From: Stutzerimonas kunmingensis
Lineage (GTDB): Bacteria > Pseudomonadota > Gammaproteobacteria > Pseudomonadales > Pseudomonadaceae
Direction of reading: 5' to 3'
Length of the DNA: 64,000 nucleotides
Assembly: GCF_021432085.1 (NCBI RefSeq)
Contig: NZ_CP090366.1
Coordinates: forward strand, 2,666,001-2,730,000
Of the stretch, positions 18,638 to 29,580 are shown in pieces. Every line of letters starts with the position of its first letter. The first letter of the stretch is position 1. The notes below the pieces were generated by a model. The model did no database searches and had not been told where the DNA came from. It was given only the letters and a program-made list of their open reading frames with translations. The position numbers were made by a program, and so were the translations under genes.

Positions 18638-19363
18638 TCAGACTTCGAGCTGAGCCCAGAGCGGAGCTGCGCCGGCGGCTTTCTCGATCGCGGCCATTCG
18701 CGCCATGTGCGCGGCAACCTCTTCTTCGGTAGCGCGCAGCACCGCAGTGCGCGGCCGATCGGCCGGTAGCCGGCGGATCGGTGTGGGCTGGGGGCGACCG
18801 CCGTCGGAACTTTCACCATCACCCGCGAGGGACAGATTGGTCTGCCCGCCGGTCATGGTCAGCCAGACGTCGGCGAGAATCTCGGCATCGAGCAGAGCGC
18901 CGTGCAGATCGCGGCCCGAATTGTCCACGCCGTAGCGTTTGCACAAGGCGTCGAGGCTGTTGCGCTGGCCCGGGTGACGCTCCCGAGCCATCAGCAGGGT
19001 ATCGAGCACCGAGCAGTGGTCGGTGATCTCGGCACGCTCCTGCTGACCGAGCAGCGCGAACTCGTTATTGATGAAGCCAAGGTCGAACGCGGCGTTGTGG
19101 ATGACCAGCTGCGCGTCCTTGATGAACTCGAAGAACTCGTCGGCGACGTCGCGGAACCGCGGCTTGTCGACAAGAAACTCGTTGGTGATGCCGTGAACGG
19201 CGATCGCGCCCTCGTCCACTTCACGATCAGGTTGCAGATAGACGTGGTAGTGCCGCCCGGTCAGGCGGCGGCCGATGACTTCGACACAGCCAATCTCGAT
19301 GATCCGGTGGCCATCGGTCACCGGCATGCCGGTCGTTTCGGTATCCAGCACTACGCTGCGCAT
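18638..19363 (-). CDS. dnaQ: DNA polymerase III epsilon subunit, 3'-5' proofreading exonuclease
   Basis: 241 residues, DnaQ/DEDDh exonuclease. ExoI DTETTG (Asp7, Glu9), ExoII HNAAFDLGFIN (about 90-100) and ExoIII HGALLDAEILADV (about 158-170) are all present. After the catalytic domain comes a flexible linker, then the C-terminal tail that binds the polymerase alpha subunit. Starts 14 bases after rnhA ends on the same strand, the standard rnhA-dnaQ pair. Confidence 0.95.
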   Translation of the reverse strand: MRSVVLDTETTGMPVTDGHRIIEIGCVEVIGRRLTGRHYHVYLQPDREVDEGAIAVHGITNEFLVDKPRFRDVADEFFEFIKDAQLVIHNAAFDLGFINNEFALLGQQERAEITDHCSVLDTLLMARERHPGQRNSLDALCKRYGVDNSGRDLHGALLDAEILADVWLTMTGGQTNLSLAGDGESSDGGRPQPTPIRRLPADRPRTAVLRATEEEVAAHMARMAAIEKAAGAAPLWAQLEV

Positions 19364-19377
19364 ATCGTTTAGCTCAC

Positions 19378-19833
19378 TTACACAATCGGTTGTCGTTTGG
19401 CCTGTACTACGCCGCGATTCGCAAGCAGGTCGGCATGCTCGTTACCGGGATGGCCGGTATGACCGCGAACCCACTCCCAGCTCACCTGATGGCGGTTGAC
19501 CTGCTCGTCGAGCTGCTGCCAAAGGTCGGCATTCTTCACCGGCTGCTTGCTCGCCGTTTTCCAGCCGCGCTTCTTCCAGTTGGGCATCCAGTCGTTGATG
19601 CCCTGCATGACGTACTGCGAGTCGGTCACCAAACGAACCTTGCACGAGCGCTTCAGCTCCGCCAACCCGCGGATTGCCGCCATGAGCTCCATGCGGTTGT
19701 TGGTGGTGTCGGGCTCGCCGCCCCAGAGCTCACGCTTGACGCCCTTATAAATAAGTAGCGCCCCCCAGCCGCCCGGGCCGGGATTGCCCTTGCAGGCACC
19801 GTCGGTGTAGATCTCGACCCAATCGTCGCTCAT
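19378..19833 (-). CDS. rnhA: Ribonuclease HI
   Basis: 151 residues. Active-site carboxylates Asp11 ([14 protein letters not shown]), Glu49 (RMELMA), Asp71 (VTDSQYV) and Asp135 ([14 protein letters not shown]) are all visible. Degrades RNA in RNA-DNA hybrids in the cytosol. First of the rnhA-dnaQ pair, 38 bases after the methyltransferase gene on the same strand. Confidence 0.97.
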   Translation of the reverse strand: MSDDWVEIYTDGACKGNPGPGGWGALLIYKGVKRELWGGEPDTTNNRMELMAAIRGLAELKRSCKVRLVTDSQYVMQGINDWMPNWKKRGWKTASKQPVKNADLWQQLDEQVNRHQVSWEWVRGHTGHPGNEHADLLANRGVVQAKRQPIV

Positions 19834-19871
19834 GTGGATTGCTTACTCTGTTTGCCGACAGGCTCGGGGCG

Positions 19872-20642
19872 TCAAGGGAGTCGGTGTTGTTCGGCTTCGC
19901 GGCGGCTGACTTTGGCGACGGGCATCGGCAATAGCTTGCCCATGCGTTCGCGGCGCTCCTGGCGCAAGGGCCGCAGGCCGATCATCAACTTGCGCGCGAC
20001 CAGCAGATAGAAACCGCCAGTTGGCGCCTGCAACTGCTGCCCGACGGACTCCAGACGAGACAACCGCGCCTGCCAGTCGCTCGAAGAAAGCGGCGGACAA
20101 TAGCATCCGAAGCGACGTTTCTCCAGCGCGAACCCCAGCAGGTTCAGCCAGTCCCCTACCCTTGACGGACGAATGCAACGCGCCTGCCGGAACGCCTCGC
20201 GCGAGACCAGATGACGCAGGCCCCAGGCACTCCAGGGGTTGATACCGACGATCAGCAGATGCCCGCCCGGGCGAACGCCACGCGCCGCTTCACGCAACAA
20301 CCCATGGGGCGACAGGCTGAAATCCAATGCATGCTGCAGCACCACGACATCAGCAGCATGCTCGCCGAGCGGCCAGGCCTGCTCCTCGCAATGAATCTCC
20401 ACACCAGGCAGTGGCGCACCGAGGCGAACGCTGCGTTTGATGTTCTGTGGTTGCACCGGCTCGCCGCTGAACGGACCGTTGTGCACCAGATAGCTGCCGA
20501 AACAACGCGCCAGCTCTTCGGTCAGGACTTGCTTCTCCTGAACCAGCAGCTGCTGGCCCAGCGGCCCCTCGAACCAGGCGGACGCCTCATTGATCATGGA
20601 CAGCCAATGGTCGCTGCCTTGGGTGGACGGTCGATCGTTCAT
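19872..20642 (-). CDS. SAM-dependent methyltransferase-like protein
   Basis: 256 residues. The [44 protein letters not shown] block (residues ~98-141) is the post-motif I region of class I methyltransferases of the UbiE/BioC type. A canonical glycine-rich motif I is not obvious in the segment before it, so the cofactor site may be altered. The protein sits between gloB and rnhA as PA1814 does in P. aeruginosa. Substrate unknown. Divergent from gloB with a 109-base gap. Confidence 0.8.
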   Translation of the reverse strand: MNDRPSTQGSDHWLSMINEASAWFEGPLGQQLLVQEKQVLTEELARCFGSYLVHNGPFSGEPVQPQNIKRSVRLGAPLPGVEIHCEEQAWPLGEHAADVVVLQHALDFSLSPHGLLREAARGVRPGGHLLIVGINPWSAWGLRHLVSREAFRQARCIRPSRVGDWLNLLGFALEKRRFGCYCPPLSSSDWQARLSRLESVGQQLQAPTGGFYLLVARKLMIGLRPLRQERRERMGKLLPMPVAKVSRREAEQHRLP

Positions 20643-20751
20643 CGCTCGGCTCCGTTCGCCGCGCGATCTGCGCGGCGCTGAGTTCGCTCGGGTTCAACTT
20701 TCCCATGGGACTGCTAGGATGCGCCTTTGTCACTCAATTGGCGACCCGCCC

Positions 20752-21531
20752 ATGTTGAAGATCGAAGCCCTGCCCGCCTTCACCGACAACTACATCTGGT
20801 TGCTTCGGGACGAGTCCACTCAACGCTGCGCTGCCGTCGATCCCGGTGATGCCACGCCAGTCCTGAAGTGGCTGCGCGACCACCCGGGCTGGCAGCTCAG
20901 TGACATCCTGATTACCCACCACCATCACGACCACGTCGGCGGCGTCGAACGGCTCAAGACACAGACCGGCGCGCGCGTTCATGGACCGGCGGCCGAGAAC
21001 ATTCCCGCGCGCGACGAGGCGCTGAGCGACGGCCAGCACCTCGAGGTACTCGGGACGGACTTGCAGGTCATCGCCGTCCCTGGCCACACGCTTGGCCATA
21101 TCGCTTATTTCCATGCTGACCCCGTGCAGCCCTGGCTGCTCTGTGGCGATACGCTGTTCGCCGCCGGCTGCGGGCGTCTGTTCGAAGGCACGCCCGAGCA
21201 GATGTTCCGCTCGCTGCAGCGCCTGGCCGATACACCGGATAGCACCCTCGTCTACTGCACCCACGAATACACGCTGAGCAATTTGCGCTTTGCCCGGGCA
21301 GTGGAACCGGACAACCCGGCCATTGGAAAACGCATGCGCGAGGTGACCGAACTGCGCGAATCGAACCGCTTCAGCTTGCCAAGCAGAATGGATATCGAGC
21401 GCGCGACCAACCCTTTTTTGCGTTGTGGTGTCGCCGCCGTTCAGCATGCGGCAAGCGAGCGCAGCGGCGGCCAGCTAGACGGCGATGTGGCGGTTTTCGC
21501 GGCTTTGCGCGCCTGGAAGGACGCCTTCTGA
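20752..21531 (+). CDS. gloB: Hydroxyacylglutathione hydrolase (glyoxalase II)
   Basis: 259 residues from the ATG at 20752. Metallo-beta-lactamase fold with the dinuclear metal motif THHHHDH at residues 55-61, a further metal-binding His in GHTLGH, and the substrate-binding C-terminal part with [13 protein letters not shown] and the RxTNPFLR-like end (ERATNPFLR). Hydrolyses S-lactoylglutathione in methylglyoxal detoxification. The N-terminus [16 protein letters not shown] is typical. Confidence 0.96.
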   Translation: MLKIEALPAFTDNYIWLLRDESTQRCAAVDPGDATPVLKWLRDHPGWQLSDILITHHHHDHVGGVERLKTQTGARVHGPAAENIPARDEALSDGQHLEVLGTDLQVIAVPGHTLGHIAYFHADPVQPWLLCGDTLFAAGCGRLFEGTPEQMFRSLQRLADTPDSTLVYCTHEYTLSNLRFARAVEPDNPAIGKRMREVTELRESNRFSLPSRMDIERATNPFLRCGVAAVQHAASERSGGQLDGDVAVFAALRAWKDAF

Positions 21532-21631
21532 CAAGGTCGACAGGTTCCCGAAACGCGGCATGCAGCCTTGACCCCACCAGGGGCCGTTCCTAGAATCCCC
21601 CGAATTTTGTTTCCGGGGAAGATTCCAGCCA

Positions 21632-23188
21632 ATGCCGCCAGCTCCCAAGAAACGCCTCGAACCGGACGCCTTGGCAGCCTCTGGTCGGGCGTTGGCTCTA
21701 GCCGTTTGCGTCGCCCTAGCGGGCTGTCATAGCAACGCCGTGCGTGATGATGCACGCGATCAGGCAAGCCGCACCACGGCGCCTGTGGCACAAGAGCCCA
21801 TCTGGCTGAACGACACCCCCGTCATCACCGAACACCAGGACATCTGGGAGCGAATTCGCGAGGGTTACAAGCTTCAAGAGCATCTGGACAGCAACCCCCG
21901 CATCGAGCAACAGCGCCTGCTGTTCTCCAGTCGCCCAAGATCCATCGAAATCGCCAGCGAGCGCGGCAGCCCCTATATCCACTACATTGTCGAGCGCCTC
22001 GAAGAGCGCGACATGCCGCTGGAACTGGCTTTGCTGCCGATCATCGAAAGCTCCTACGATCCCTTCGCCTATTCGCCCGCCCATGCCGTCGGGCTCTGGC
22101 AGTTCATTCCCGCCACCGGCCGGCACTTCAATCTTCGGCAGACAAGCTGGTACGACGGCCGCCGTGACATCACCGCCTCGACCAATGCAGCCCTGCGTTA
22201 TCTGAGCTACCTGCACGGCCTGTTCAACGGTGACTGGCTGCTGGCACTGGCTGCCTACAACTCGGGTGAAGGCACCGTGAGCCGGGCCATCGAACGCAAC
22301 CAGAAGCTAGGCCTGCCGACCGACTACTGGAACCTGCCATTGCCGCAGGAAACCCGCGACTACGTGCCGAAGCTGCTGGCCCTGTCGCAATTGATCCAGG
22401 CCCCCGAGGCCTATGGCATCAATCTCAATCCGATCGCCAACGAGCCCTACTTCGAAGTCATCGCGCTCAAGCAGCGCATGGATCTGGCGCGGGTCGCCAA
22501 ACTCGCCGACCTGGACGAGGACGAGCTCTACCAGCTGAATCCTGCCTTCACCCGCCGAATTACCCTGGATGGTCCGCAGCAGCTGCTGGTGCCAATGGAA
22601 AAGGCTGAAATGCTGGCAGCCAACCTGGCGCTGATGAAGCCGCAGGACCTGGTCGACTGGCAGCAGTATCAGGTGCGCGCAGGAGACACCCTGGGCGTCA
22701 TCGCCAACCGTCATCATCTGACCGTCAACATCATCCGCGACGTGAACCGGTTGAAGAGCGACACGTTGCGGATCGGGCAGGTCCTCAGCCTCCCAACCAG
22801 CGGTGATGCCGGCGCTTCGCGGGAGTTGTTGCACGCTGTAGCGCGTCAGCCGGCCGCCACGCCGCGCAGCTACCGGGTCAAATCTGGCGACAATCTCTGG
22901 GACATCGCCAAGGCTCAGCGCGTCTCGGTACGCGACCTGCAGCGCTGGAACAAGCTCTCCGGCAGCCAGCTCAAAGTGGGCCAGGCGCTGTTCCTGCAGG
23001 GCCCGGCAGTAGCCAAAGCGCAAAGCAAGGGAAATTCGCCTACCTATTACAAAGTGCAGAAAGGCGACTCGCTGTACCAGATCGCCAAGCGCTTCAACGT
23101 ACAGCTGAACAACCTGAAGACCTGGAACCCGAAAGGCACCAGCGTGCTGCGCCCCGGCCAGCTGCTGACGCTATACCTCGCCAACTAG
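21632..23188 (+). CDS. mltD: Membrane-bound lytic transglycosylase D (lipoprotein)
   Basis: 518 residues. Lipoprotein signal ending in ALAGC (lipid-bearing Cys about residue 32). The SLT domain (about 115-250) has catalytic Glu139 in IIESSYDP and the AVGLWQFIPATG motif. Three LysM peptidoglycan-binding repeats follow (starting near YQVRAGDTL, YRVKSGDNL and YKVQKGDSL). Cleaves murein glycan strands to anhydro-muropeptides from the outer membrane. A hairpin-like GGGGAAGATTCC precedes the ATG. Convergent with the HDOD gene, 11 bases apart. Confidence 0.95.
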   Translation: MPPAPKKRLEPDALAASGRALALAVCVALAGCHSNAVRDDARDQASRTTAPVAQEPIWLNDTPVITEHQDIWERIREGYKLQEHLDSNPRIEQQRLLFSSRPRSIEIASERGSPYIHYIVERLEERDMPLELALLPIIESSYDPFAYSPAHAVGLWQFIPATGRHFNLRQTSWYDGRRDITASTNAALRYLSYLHGLFNGDWLLALAAYNSGEGTVSRAIERNQKLGLPTDYWNLPLPQETRDYVPKLLALSQLIQAPEAYGINLNPIANEPYFEVIALKQRMDLARVAKLADLDEDELYQLNPAFTRRITLDGPQQLLVPMEKAEMLAANLALMKPQDLVDWQQYQVRAGDTLGVIANRHHLTVNIIRDVNRLKSDTLRIGQVLSLPTSGDAGASRELLHAVARQPAATPRSYRVKSGDNLWDIAKAQRVSVRDLQRWNKLSGSQLKVGQALFLQGPAVAKAQSKGNSPTYYKVQKGDSLYQIAKRFNVQLNNLKTWNPKGTSVLRPGQLLTLYLAN

Positions 23189-23199
23189 CCCTCCGCCAT

Positions 23200-24651
23200 T
23201 CACCCAGCCGGACGCTTGCTCAGGGACTCCAGACAGCGCCCAGTCAGCTGGGTAAAGCGCTGAAACGCGACGAACTGTTCGTGTTTCAGCGCCCGCCCCG
23301 AAAACCGGCAATCGCCGTAGATCACACCTATTTCACGCGTCCCCGCCATCAGCGGTGCGATGAAGAACATGCCATTACCAAACCACTGTCGCAGCGGCTG
23401 GGTCACCAGGTCGGCCAAGTTATAACTTGCCGGCACGCCCATCCAGAGCGACTGCCGATGACGCAGTGCGTAACTGAACACGTTCGGCTGTTCGGGTTGG
23501 TCAGCGGGAAGCACGAAGCCCTGAATCCAGGTCTCGGTCCCTTCACCGACGGCGCAACGCACCTTGAAACGCGTCTGCTGATCGGCCAGCACCGCCACCA
23601 TCACACGTTCCAGGCCAACCCCGCGGTGCAGCCCCTTCAGCAGCGTATCCAGAATCAACGTGGCATCGCCGCCGCCCGAAACCATGAGCCCCAGATCCTG
23701 CAGCGCCTGTTGCATCAGCAACAGATCCGGTTGCAGCAAGGCTGCCTGACGCTGGGCCTGCTGCAGGCGGATCTGCTCGGGATCGGTACTGGGTATGAGC
23801 CGGCCCAGACGACTGGCGCCGAATGTGGTCGCCACCTGCACGGTTTCATCGGCGCTAGCGAGTATCTGCTGCAACGCATCAGCTTCATCCACGCCGGTGA
23901 ACTCGGCCACGGCCCTGGTCAGTGACGTCATCCGCTCGCACTCCCAGCCTCCGAGTGCGGCTTCGCTTATCTGTACGCCCAGCGCGACCGCGCGAGCGGC
24001 CGGATCGCTGCTGGCCACCTGAGTGTGCGCAAGACTGGTCAACTCTCCCAGGTTCCAGCTTCTGACCAGACCCAGGCTGAGCTGCCGGAAGCTGGTGCCC
24101 AACACGTTCTGCACTGCATCGTCGGGCTTGATGCCCGGCTGCGTCAGCTGCAGGGCCAGCTCATCCGCCTGCTCGCCACCGCAGCCCCAGAACGCCAGCT
24201 CGCCCACGTTGTAGAGCAGCGCGGCGATGAATACTTCTTCCTCGTGACGCGAAAGCACATAGCCGGCGATGTTGCGGGCTTGCACCGCGGCGTGAAACGA
24301 ACGAGCCAGCAGTTCCAGCAGCTGCTCCCTCGGGGCGCGCTCGAGCAGGCTGTCGATCAGCGTGACCGACAGACTGATCAAGCGCACGTTCTCGAAGCCG
24401 ATCATCACGATGGCCCGAGAAATCGTCTTGATGGTCTCCTGGGAGGGGTTGTAATAGCTGCTGTTGCCGACCCTCAGCACCTTGGAAGTCAGCGAGGCAT
24501 CCCGAAGCAGGACATCGGCCAGTTGCTGCACCGAAGCATGTTCATGCACGGCAAGGCGCTGCAGATCCTTGACCACGGACGCCAACGCAGGCAGCTCCGA
24601 TTGATTCAGGCGGTCTACCCATGCCTGAAGACCCTGGGCACGTACATCCAA
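23200..24651 (-). CDS. HDOD domain signalling protein
   Basis: About 483 residues. I favour the TTG at 24651 because AGAGGTGG lies just upstream; an ATG at 24675 (no ribosome site) is the alternative. The HDOD domain covers residues ~10-215 (LPALASVVKDLQRLA, RVGNSSYYNPS, AIVMIGFENVRLISLSV). A C-terminal GAF-like region (about 330-480) with GVGLERVMVAVL, FFIAPLMAG and IGVIYGDC follows. HDOD proteins act in regulation of motility, c-di-GMP or stress signalling; this one's role is unknown. Divergent from the peptide-transport operon. Confidence 0.82.
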   Translation of the reverse strand: MDVRAQGLQAWVDRLNQSELPALASVVKDLQRLAVHEHASVQQLADVLLRDASLTSKVLRVGNSSYYNPSQETIKTISRAIVMIGFENVRLISLSVTLIDSLLERAPREQLLELLARSFHAAVQARNIAGYVLSRHEEEVFIAALLYNVGELAFWGCGGEQADELALQLTQPGIKPDDAVQNVLGTSFRQLSLGLVRSWNLGELTSLAHTQVASSDPAARAVALGVQISEAALGGWECERMTSLTRAVAEFTGVDEADALQQILASADETVQVATTFGASRLGRLIPSTDPEQIRLQQAQRQAALLQPDLLLMQQALQDLGLMVSGGGDATLILDTLLKGLHRGVGLERVMVAVLADQQTRFKVRCAVGEGTETWIQGFVLPADQPEQPNVFSYALRHRQSLWMGVPASYNLADLVTQPLRQWFGNGMFFIAPLMAGTREIGVIYGDCRFSGRALKHEQFVAFQRFTQLTGRCLESLSKRPAG

Positions 24652-24790
24652 GAGGCCACCTCTGCACAATGCCATTACGGGAAATGACCGGCAGTTTGCC
24701 CGAGTTGCCCGGCCTTTTTCCAGCGCATACAAGCTGTTACTGTACCGGCCCGAGAAGCCCCTAAGCGCCAAGGATCGGATTCCCCGTCTG

Positions 24791-26620
24791 ATGCGAGCCC
24801 TGCTACCGTTACTGACCTGCCTGGCCTTGAGCTTTCCCGCCTTCGCCACCATCAGCGAAAGCCATGGTTATGCGCAGTTCGGCACTCTTAAGTATCCGGC
24901 CAACTTCACCCACTTCGATTGGGTGAATCCGCGCGCGCCGAAGGGTGGCCAGATCAAACTGATGGCCTCCGGGACGTTCGACACCCTGAACCCCTACACT
25001 TTCAAGGGTACCAGCCTGAGTTCGGCGCCCGGCTTTCTGCAATACGGCATCAGCGAGCTGAACGAGCCACTGATGGTCGGCACCGGCATCTACGACCCGT
25101 CCGGCGACGAGCCTGCCTCCAGCTACGGTCTGATTGCCGAGTCAGTGGAGCACAGCGATAACTACAGCTGGGTGGTTTTCAACCTGCGCAAGGAAGCCCG
25201 CTTTCATGACGGTAAGCCGATTACCGCCTATGACGTCGCCTTCTCCTATCGCACCCTGATAAAGGATGGGCACCCCCAGTACCGCTCCAACCTGCAGGGG
25301 GTGAAGCGGGTCGACATCCTCAACCGACATCGCATTCGTTTCGTATTCGAGCAACCGAAAAATCCGCTGCTGATCATGCGTCTCGGCGAACTGCCTGTGC
25401 TGCCACAGCACTACTGGAAGAATCGAGACTTCAGCGCGACCACCTTCGAACCCCCACTGGGCAGCGGCCCCTACCGCATCACGCATGTGCAGCCGGGCCG
25501 GCAGGTAGTCTTCGAGCGAGTGCGGGACTGGTGGGGCGCCAAGCTGCCGGCCAATCAGGGTAAATACAATTTCAACCGAGTCTCGGTCGAGTTCTATCGC
25601 GATAGCGTGGTGGCCTTCGAAGCCTTCAAGGTCGGCGAGTTCGACTTCTTCATCGAGCACCAGGCGAAGAACTGGGCCAATGGCTACCAGTTTCCGGCGG
25701 TGATGCGCGGCGACATCATTCGCGCTGAAATTCCCCACCAGATTCCGACCCAGACCCAGGCGCTGTTCATGAACGGGCGCCGCGCGACCTTCGCCGACAA
25801 TCGTGTGCGCGAAGCGCTCGGCCTGATGTTCGACTTCGAATGGACCAATCGTGCCCTGTTCTACGGCGCCTACCGCCGCAGCGAAAGCTACTACCCCAAC
25901 AGCGACTTCACGGCGACAGGCAAGCCCGAAGGTGGCGAGTGGCTGTTGCTCTCGCCGTACCGCAAGCAGCTCCCGCCCGAACTGTTCACCGAGCCATTCC
26001 AGCTGCCGAAGACCGAAGGCCGCGGAATTCCGCGGGAAACCCTGCGCCATGCGCTGAAGCTGCTCGCCGAGGCGGGCTGGAAAGCCTCGGATGCCGGTCT
26101 GTTGAACAGCGCCGGACAGCCGCTGCGCTTCGAGATCCTGCTGGTCAACCCGAGGCTCGAGCGCATCCTCCAGCCCTACGTCGAGAATCTGGCACGCATC
26201 GGCATTCAGGCCAACCTGCGTACCGTCGATAGCGCGCAGTACAAGCAGCGCCTCGATCATTACGACTACGACATGATCCTGATGACGCTGGCACAGAGCC
26301 TCAGCCCCGGGATCGAGCAGTATCTGTACTTTCATTCCAGTCAGGTCGACGTCAAGGGCGGTCGCAACTATGCCGGCATCGCCAATCCGATCGTCGACGA
26401 CCTGGTTGACAAGCTGCTCGCCGCGCAGACCCGCGACGAGCAAGTCGCCGCCGCCCGCGCAATCGACCGCGTGCTGCTGTGGAACCACTACACCATTCCG
26501 AACTGGTTCATCAGTAACCACCGCCTGGCGTACCGCAATCGGTTCGCCCACGTCACCACGCCACCCTATACGCTGGGTTTGCGAGCCTGGTGGCTGAAGA
26601 GCCTGGAGAAGAGCAAATGA
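24791..26620 (+). CDS. Peptide ABC transporter substrate-binding protein (YejA-like), copy 1
   Basis: 609 residues with a Sec signal peptide (first ~20 residues, ending near AFA). SBP family 5: FDWVNPRAPKGGQIKLMASGTFDTLNPY, FNLRKEARFHDGKPITAYDVAFSY and PLGSGPYRI are hallmark segments. Delivers oligopeptides to the YejBEF permease in the inner membrane. First gene of a six-gene run to yejF/fabI; its stop overlaps the next start (ATGA at 26617). About half identical by eye to the following gene, so the pair is a tandem duplication. Confidence 0.92.
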   Translation: MRALLPLLTCLALSFPAFATISESHGYAQFGTLKYPANFTHFDWVNPRAPKGGQIKLMASGTFDTLNPYTFKGTSLSSAPGFLQYGISELNEPLMVGTGIYDPSGDEPASSYGLIAESVEHSDNYSWVVFNLRKEARFHDGKPITAYDVAFSYRTLIKDGHPQYRSNLQGVKRVDILNRHRIRFVFEQPKNPLLIMRLGELPVLPQHYWKNRDFSATTFEPPLGSGPYRITHVQPGRQVVFERVRDWWGAKLPANQGKYNFNRVSVEFYRDSVVAFEAFKVGEFDFFIEHQAKNWANGYQFPAVMRGDIIRAEIPHQIPTQTQALFMNGRRATFADNRVREALGLMFDFEWTNRALFYGAYRRSESYYPNSDFTATGKPEGGEWLLLSPYRKQLPPELFTEPFQLPKTEGRGIPRETLRHALKLLAEAGWKASDAGLLNSAGQPLRFEILLVNPRLERILQPYVENLARIGIQANLRTVDSAQYKQRLDHYDYDMILMTLAQSLSPGIEQYLYFHSSQVDVKGGRNYAGIANPIVDDLVDKLLAAQTRDEQVAAARAIDRVLLWNHYTIPNWFISNHRLAYRNRFAHVTTPPYTLGLRAWWLKSLEKSK

Positions 26621-28503
26621 TCAATCGCGTGCGCCCTTCGCTGTTTCGCGCCGGCCTGCTAAGCCTGTTCTGCATGGCGACCCTAGCCGACGCCGCTCCC
26701 CGCCATGCCCTGACGCTGTACGACGAGAAGCCCAAGTATCCGACCAACTTCCAGTACTTCGAGTACGTCAATCCCGAAGCCCCCAAGGGCGGCACGCTGC
26801 GCCAGGCTGGCTTCGGCAGCTTCGACTCGCTTAACCCTTTCATCAACAAGGGCGTTGCGGCTGACGATATCAGCCTGATCTACGACACCCTCACCACCAA
26901 CAGCCTGGACGAGCCTTTCACCGTCTACGGCCTGCTGGCGGAAAAGATAGAAAAGGGACCGAACAACAGCTGGGTGCGCTTCCACCTGCGCCCGCAGGCA
27001 CGCTTCCATGACGGCGAGCCGGTAGAGGCCGAGGACGTGGTGTTCACCTTCGAAACCCTGATGAGCCAGGGTGCCCCACAATACCGCGCCTACTACGCCG
27101 ATGTGGAGAAAGTGACAGCGGAAAGCCAAAGACGTGTGCGCTTCGACTTCAAGCATGCCGGCAACCGAGAGCTGCCGATGATTCTCGGGCAGTTGCCAGT
27201 GCTGCCGAAGCACTGGTGGGATGGAAAGGACTTCACCTCGGGCAGCCTCGAACCACCTCTGGGTAGTGGCCCGTACCGCGTCGAGAAAGTCCAGGCCGGT
27301 CGCTCGATCCGCTACGAGCGCGTAGAGGATTACTGGGGCAAGGATCTACCGGTGAATCGCGGTTTCTACAACTTCGATCACATCAATTTCGATTACTACC
27401 GCGACAACACCGTGGCCTTGCAAGCGTTCAAGGCCGGTCATTTCGACTACTGGTTCGAAACCAGTGCGAAGAACTGGGCGACCGCCTACGACATCGATGC
27501 GGTCAGGGACGGCCGCATCATCAAGGAAGAGATCCGCAACCATAATCCGACCGGCATGCAGGGCTTTATCTTCAATATCCGTCGACCACAGCTGGAAGAC
27601 CGCCGCGTCCGTGAAGCCCTCGGGTTGCTGTTCGACTTCGAATGGACCAATCGCCAGCTGTTCAATGGCGCCTACACCCGCACCCGCAGTTACTTCGACA
27701 ACTCCGAGCTGGCGTCATCCGGCTTGCCGAGCGAAGACGAACTGAAGATTCTCGAGCCCCTTCGCGGCAAGGTTCCGGACGAGGTGTTCGACAAACCGTT
27801 CGAGCTGCCGCGTACCGAAGGCAACGGTGTGATTCGCGAACAGCAGCGCGAGGCATACCGGCTGCTCACTGAAGCGGGTTGGAAGGTCGAGAACGACCGC
27901 ATGCTGGACGCTGCCGGCAAGCCGGTGAAGCTCGAATTCCTGCTGGTTCAGGCAGAGTTCGAGCGGGTGCTGCTGCCGTACAAGCGCAATTTGGCGGATC
28001 TCGGGATCGAACTGGAAATCCGCCGGGTCGATGTTTCGCAGTACATCAACCGCCTGCGTTCGCGCGATTACGACATGATCGTAAGCGGCTTCGGCCAATC
28101 CAACTCGCCCGGCAACGAGCAACGCGAGTTCTGGCACTCGGCAAGCGCCGACAACCCGGGCAGCCGTAACTTCATCGGTCTCAAGGACCCGGCAGTCGAC
28201 AGCCTTGTGGAAGGTTTGATAGGGGCCGATTCGCGCAAGGAATTGATCACCTACACCCGCGCGCTCGATCGTGTGCTGCTCTGGGGGCATTACGTGGTGC
28301 CTAACTGGCACATAAAGACCTGGCGCGTGGCGTACTGGAATCACCTCGCGCATCCTGAGGTGACGCCCCGGCAGGACATCGGCCTGATGACCTGGTGGCG
28401 CAAACCCGACGTCAAGACACCTGTCGCCGATCCCGTCGAAGCGAAGAAGGCCGAGGAAGCTGGCGCTGCGGTCCCGGCTGATAGCGTCGAGGCGGAGCGC
28501 TAA
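26617..28503 (+). CDS. yejA: Peptide ABC transporter substrate-binding protein (YejA-like), copy 2
   Basis: 628 residues from the ATG at 26617, overlapping the stop of copy 1 and preceded by GGAGAA. Signal peptide to about residue 27. Same SBP family 5 blocks as copy 1: [49 protein letters not shown] and the shared FDFEWTNR. It has an extra C-terminal tail of ~35 residues rich in Ala, Glu and Val after the family's usual end. Followed two bases later by yejB, which suggests this copy is the main partner of the permease. Confidence 0.92.
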   Translation: MINRVRPSLFRAGLLSLFCMATLADAAPRHALTLYDEKPKYPTNFQYFEYVNPEAPKGGTLRQAGFGSFDSLNPFINKGVAADDISLIYDTLTTNSLDEPFTVYGLLAEKIEKGPNNSWVRFHLRPQARFHDGEPVEAEDVVFTFETLMSQGAPQYRAYYADVEKVTAESQRRVRFDFKHAGNRELPMILGQLPVLPKHWWDGKDFTSGSLEPPLGSGPYRVEKVQAGRSIRYERVEDYWGKDLPVNRGFYNFDHINFDYYRDNTVALQAFKAGHFDYWFETSAKNWATAYDIDAVRDGRIIKEEIRNHNPTGMQGFIFNIRRPQLEDRRVREALGLLFDFEWTNRQLFNGAYTRTRSYFDNSELASSGLPSEDELKILEPLRGKVPDEVFDKPFELPRTEGNGVIREQQREAYRLLTEAGWKVENDRMLDAAGKPVKLEFLLVQAEFERVLLPYKRNLADLGIELEIRRVDVSQYINRLRSRDYDMIVSGFGQSNSPGNEQREFWHSASADNPGSRNFIGLKDPAVDSLVEGLIGADSRKELITYTRALDRVLLWGHYVVPNWHIKTWRVAYWNHLAHPEVTPRQDIGLMTWWRKPDVKTPVADPVEAKKAEEAGAAVPADSVEAER

Positions 28504-28505
28504 GC

Positions 28506-29579
28506 ATGCTGGCTTACATCGTTCGCCGACTGCTGCTGATCATCCCCACGCTGTTCGGCATTCTGCTGATCAATTTCATCATCATCCAGGCCGCACCTGG
28601 CGGCCCGGTGGAGCAGGCAATCGCCAAGCTGGAAGGCTTCGAAGGCGCCACCAGCCGGATATCTGGCGGTGGCTCGGAAGTCGCGGTCGCCGGCACAAGT
28701 TACCGGGGTGGCCAGGGTCTGGACCCCGAGCTGATCGCCGAGATCGAGCGCCTGTACGGCTTCGACAAACCACCCGCAGAGCGCTTCTGGATCATGCTCA
28801 GCAACTATCTGCGGCTGGATTTCGGCGAGAGCTTCTTCCGTGACGCCAAGGTGACCGACCTGATCATCGAGAAGATGCCGGTTTCCATCTCGCTGGGTCT
28901 GTGGAGCACCTTGATCATGTACCTGGCCTCGATCCCGCTGGGCATCGCCAAGGCCACGCGTCACGGCAGCAAGTTCGACGTCTGGAGCAGCTCGGCGATC
29001 ATCGTCGGCTACGCCATACCGGCGTTCCTGTTCGCCATTCTGCTGATCGTGCTGTTCGCTGGCGGCAGTTACTGGAACTGGTTCCCGTTGCGCGGACTGA
29101 CGTCGGCCAACTTCGATGACCTGACCCTGGCCGGCAAGATCATCGACTACTTCTGGCACCTGGCCCTGCCCGTCACCGCGCTGGTGATCGGCAACTTCGC
29201 GACGCTGACGCTGCTGACCAAGAACAGCTTTCTCGACGAGATCAACAAGCAGTACGTGATCACGGCGCGGGCCAAGGGCCTGAGCAAGAATCGCGTGCTC
29301 TACGGCCACGTGTTCCGCAATGCCATGTTGATCATCATCGCCGGCTTTCCGTCTGCCTTCATCGGCATGTTCTTCACCGGCTCGCTGCTGATCGAGGTGA
29401 TCTTCTCCCTTGACGGGCTCGGCCTGCTCAGCTTCGAGGCGGCAATCAACCGCGACTATCCGGTGGTGTTCGGCACCCTCTTCCTCTTCACCCTGCTCGG
29501 ACTGGTGGTGAAGCTGATCGGCGACCTGACCTACACCCTGGTCGACCCGCGCATCGATTTCGAAAGCAGGGAGGCCTGA
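28506..29579 (+). CDS. yejB: Peptide ABC transporter permease YejB
   Basis: 357 residues, DppB/OppB-type permease with about six helices. Starts [27 protein letters not shown], the usual first helix; the EAA-like loop is in [23 protein letters not shown] (about residues 255-280). A periplasmic insert of ~90 residues follows helix 1. Together with YejE and YejF forms an oligopeptide importer; in E. coli the Yej system also takes up microcin C. Two bases from the upstream gene and one base from yejE. Confidence 0.95.
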   Translation: MLAYIVRRLLLIIPTLFGILLINFIIIQAAPGGPVEQAIAKLEGFEGATSRISGGGSEVAVAGTSYRGGQGLDPELIAEIERLYGFDKPPAERFWIMLSNYLRLDFGESFFRDAKVTDLIIEKMPVSISLGLWSTLIMYLASIPLGIAKATRHGSKFDVWSSSAIIVGYAIPAFLFAILLIVLFAGGSYWNWFPLRGLTSANFDDLTLAGKIIDYFWHLALPVTALVIGNFATLTLLTKNSFLDEINKQYVITARAKGLSKNRVLYGHVFRNAMLIIIAGFPSAFIGMFFTGSLLIEVIFSLDGLGLLSFEAAINRDYPVVFGTLFLFTLLGLVVKLIGDLTYTLVDPRIDFESREA

Positions 29580-29580
29580 G

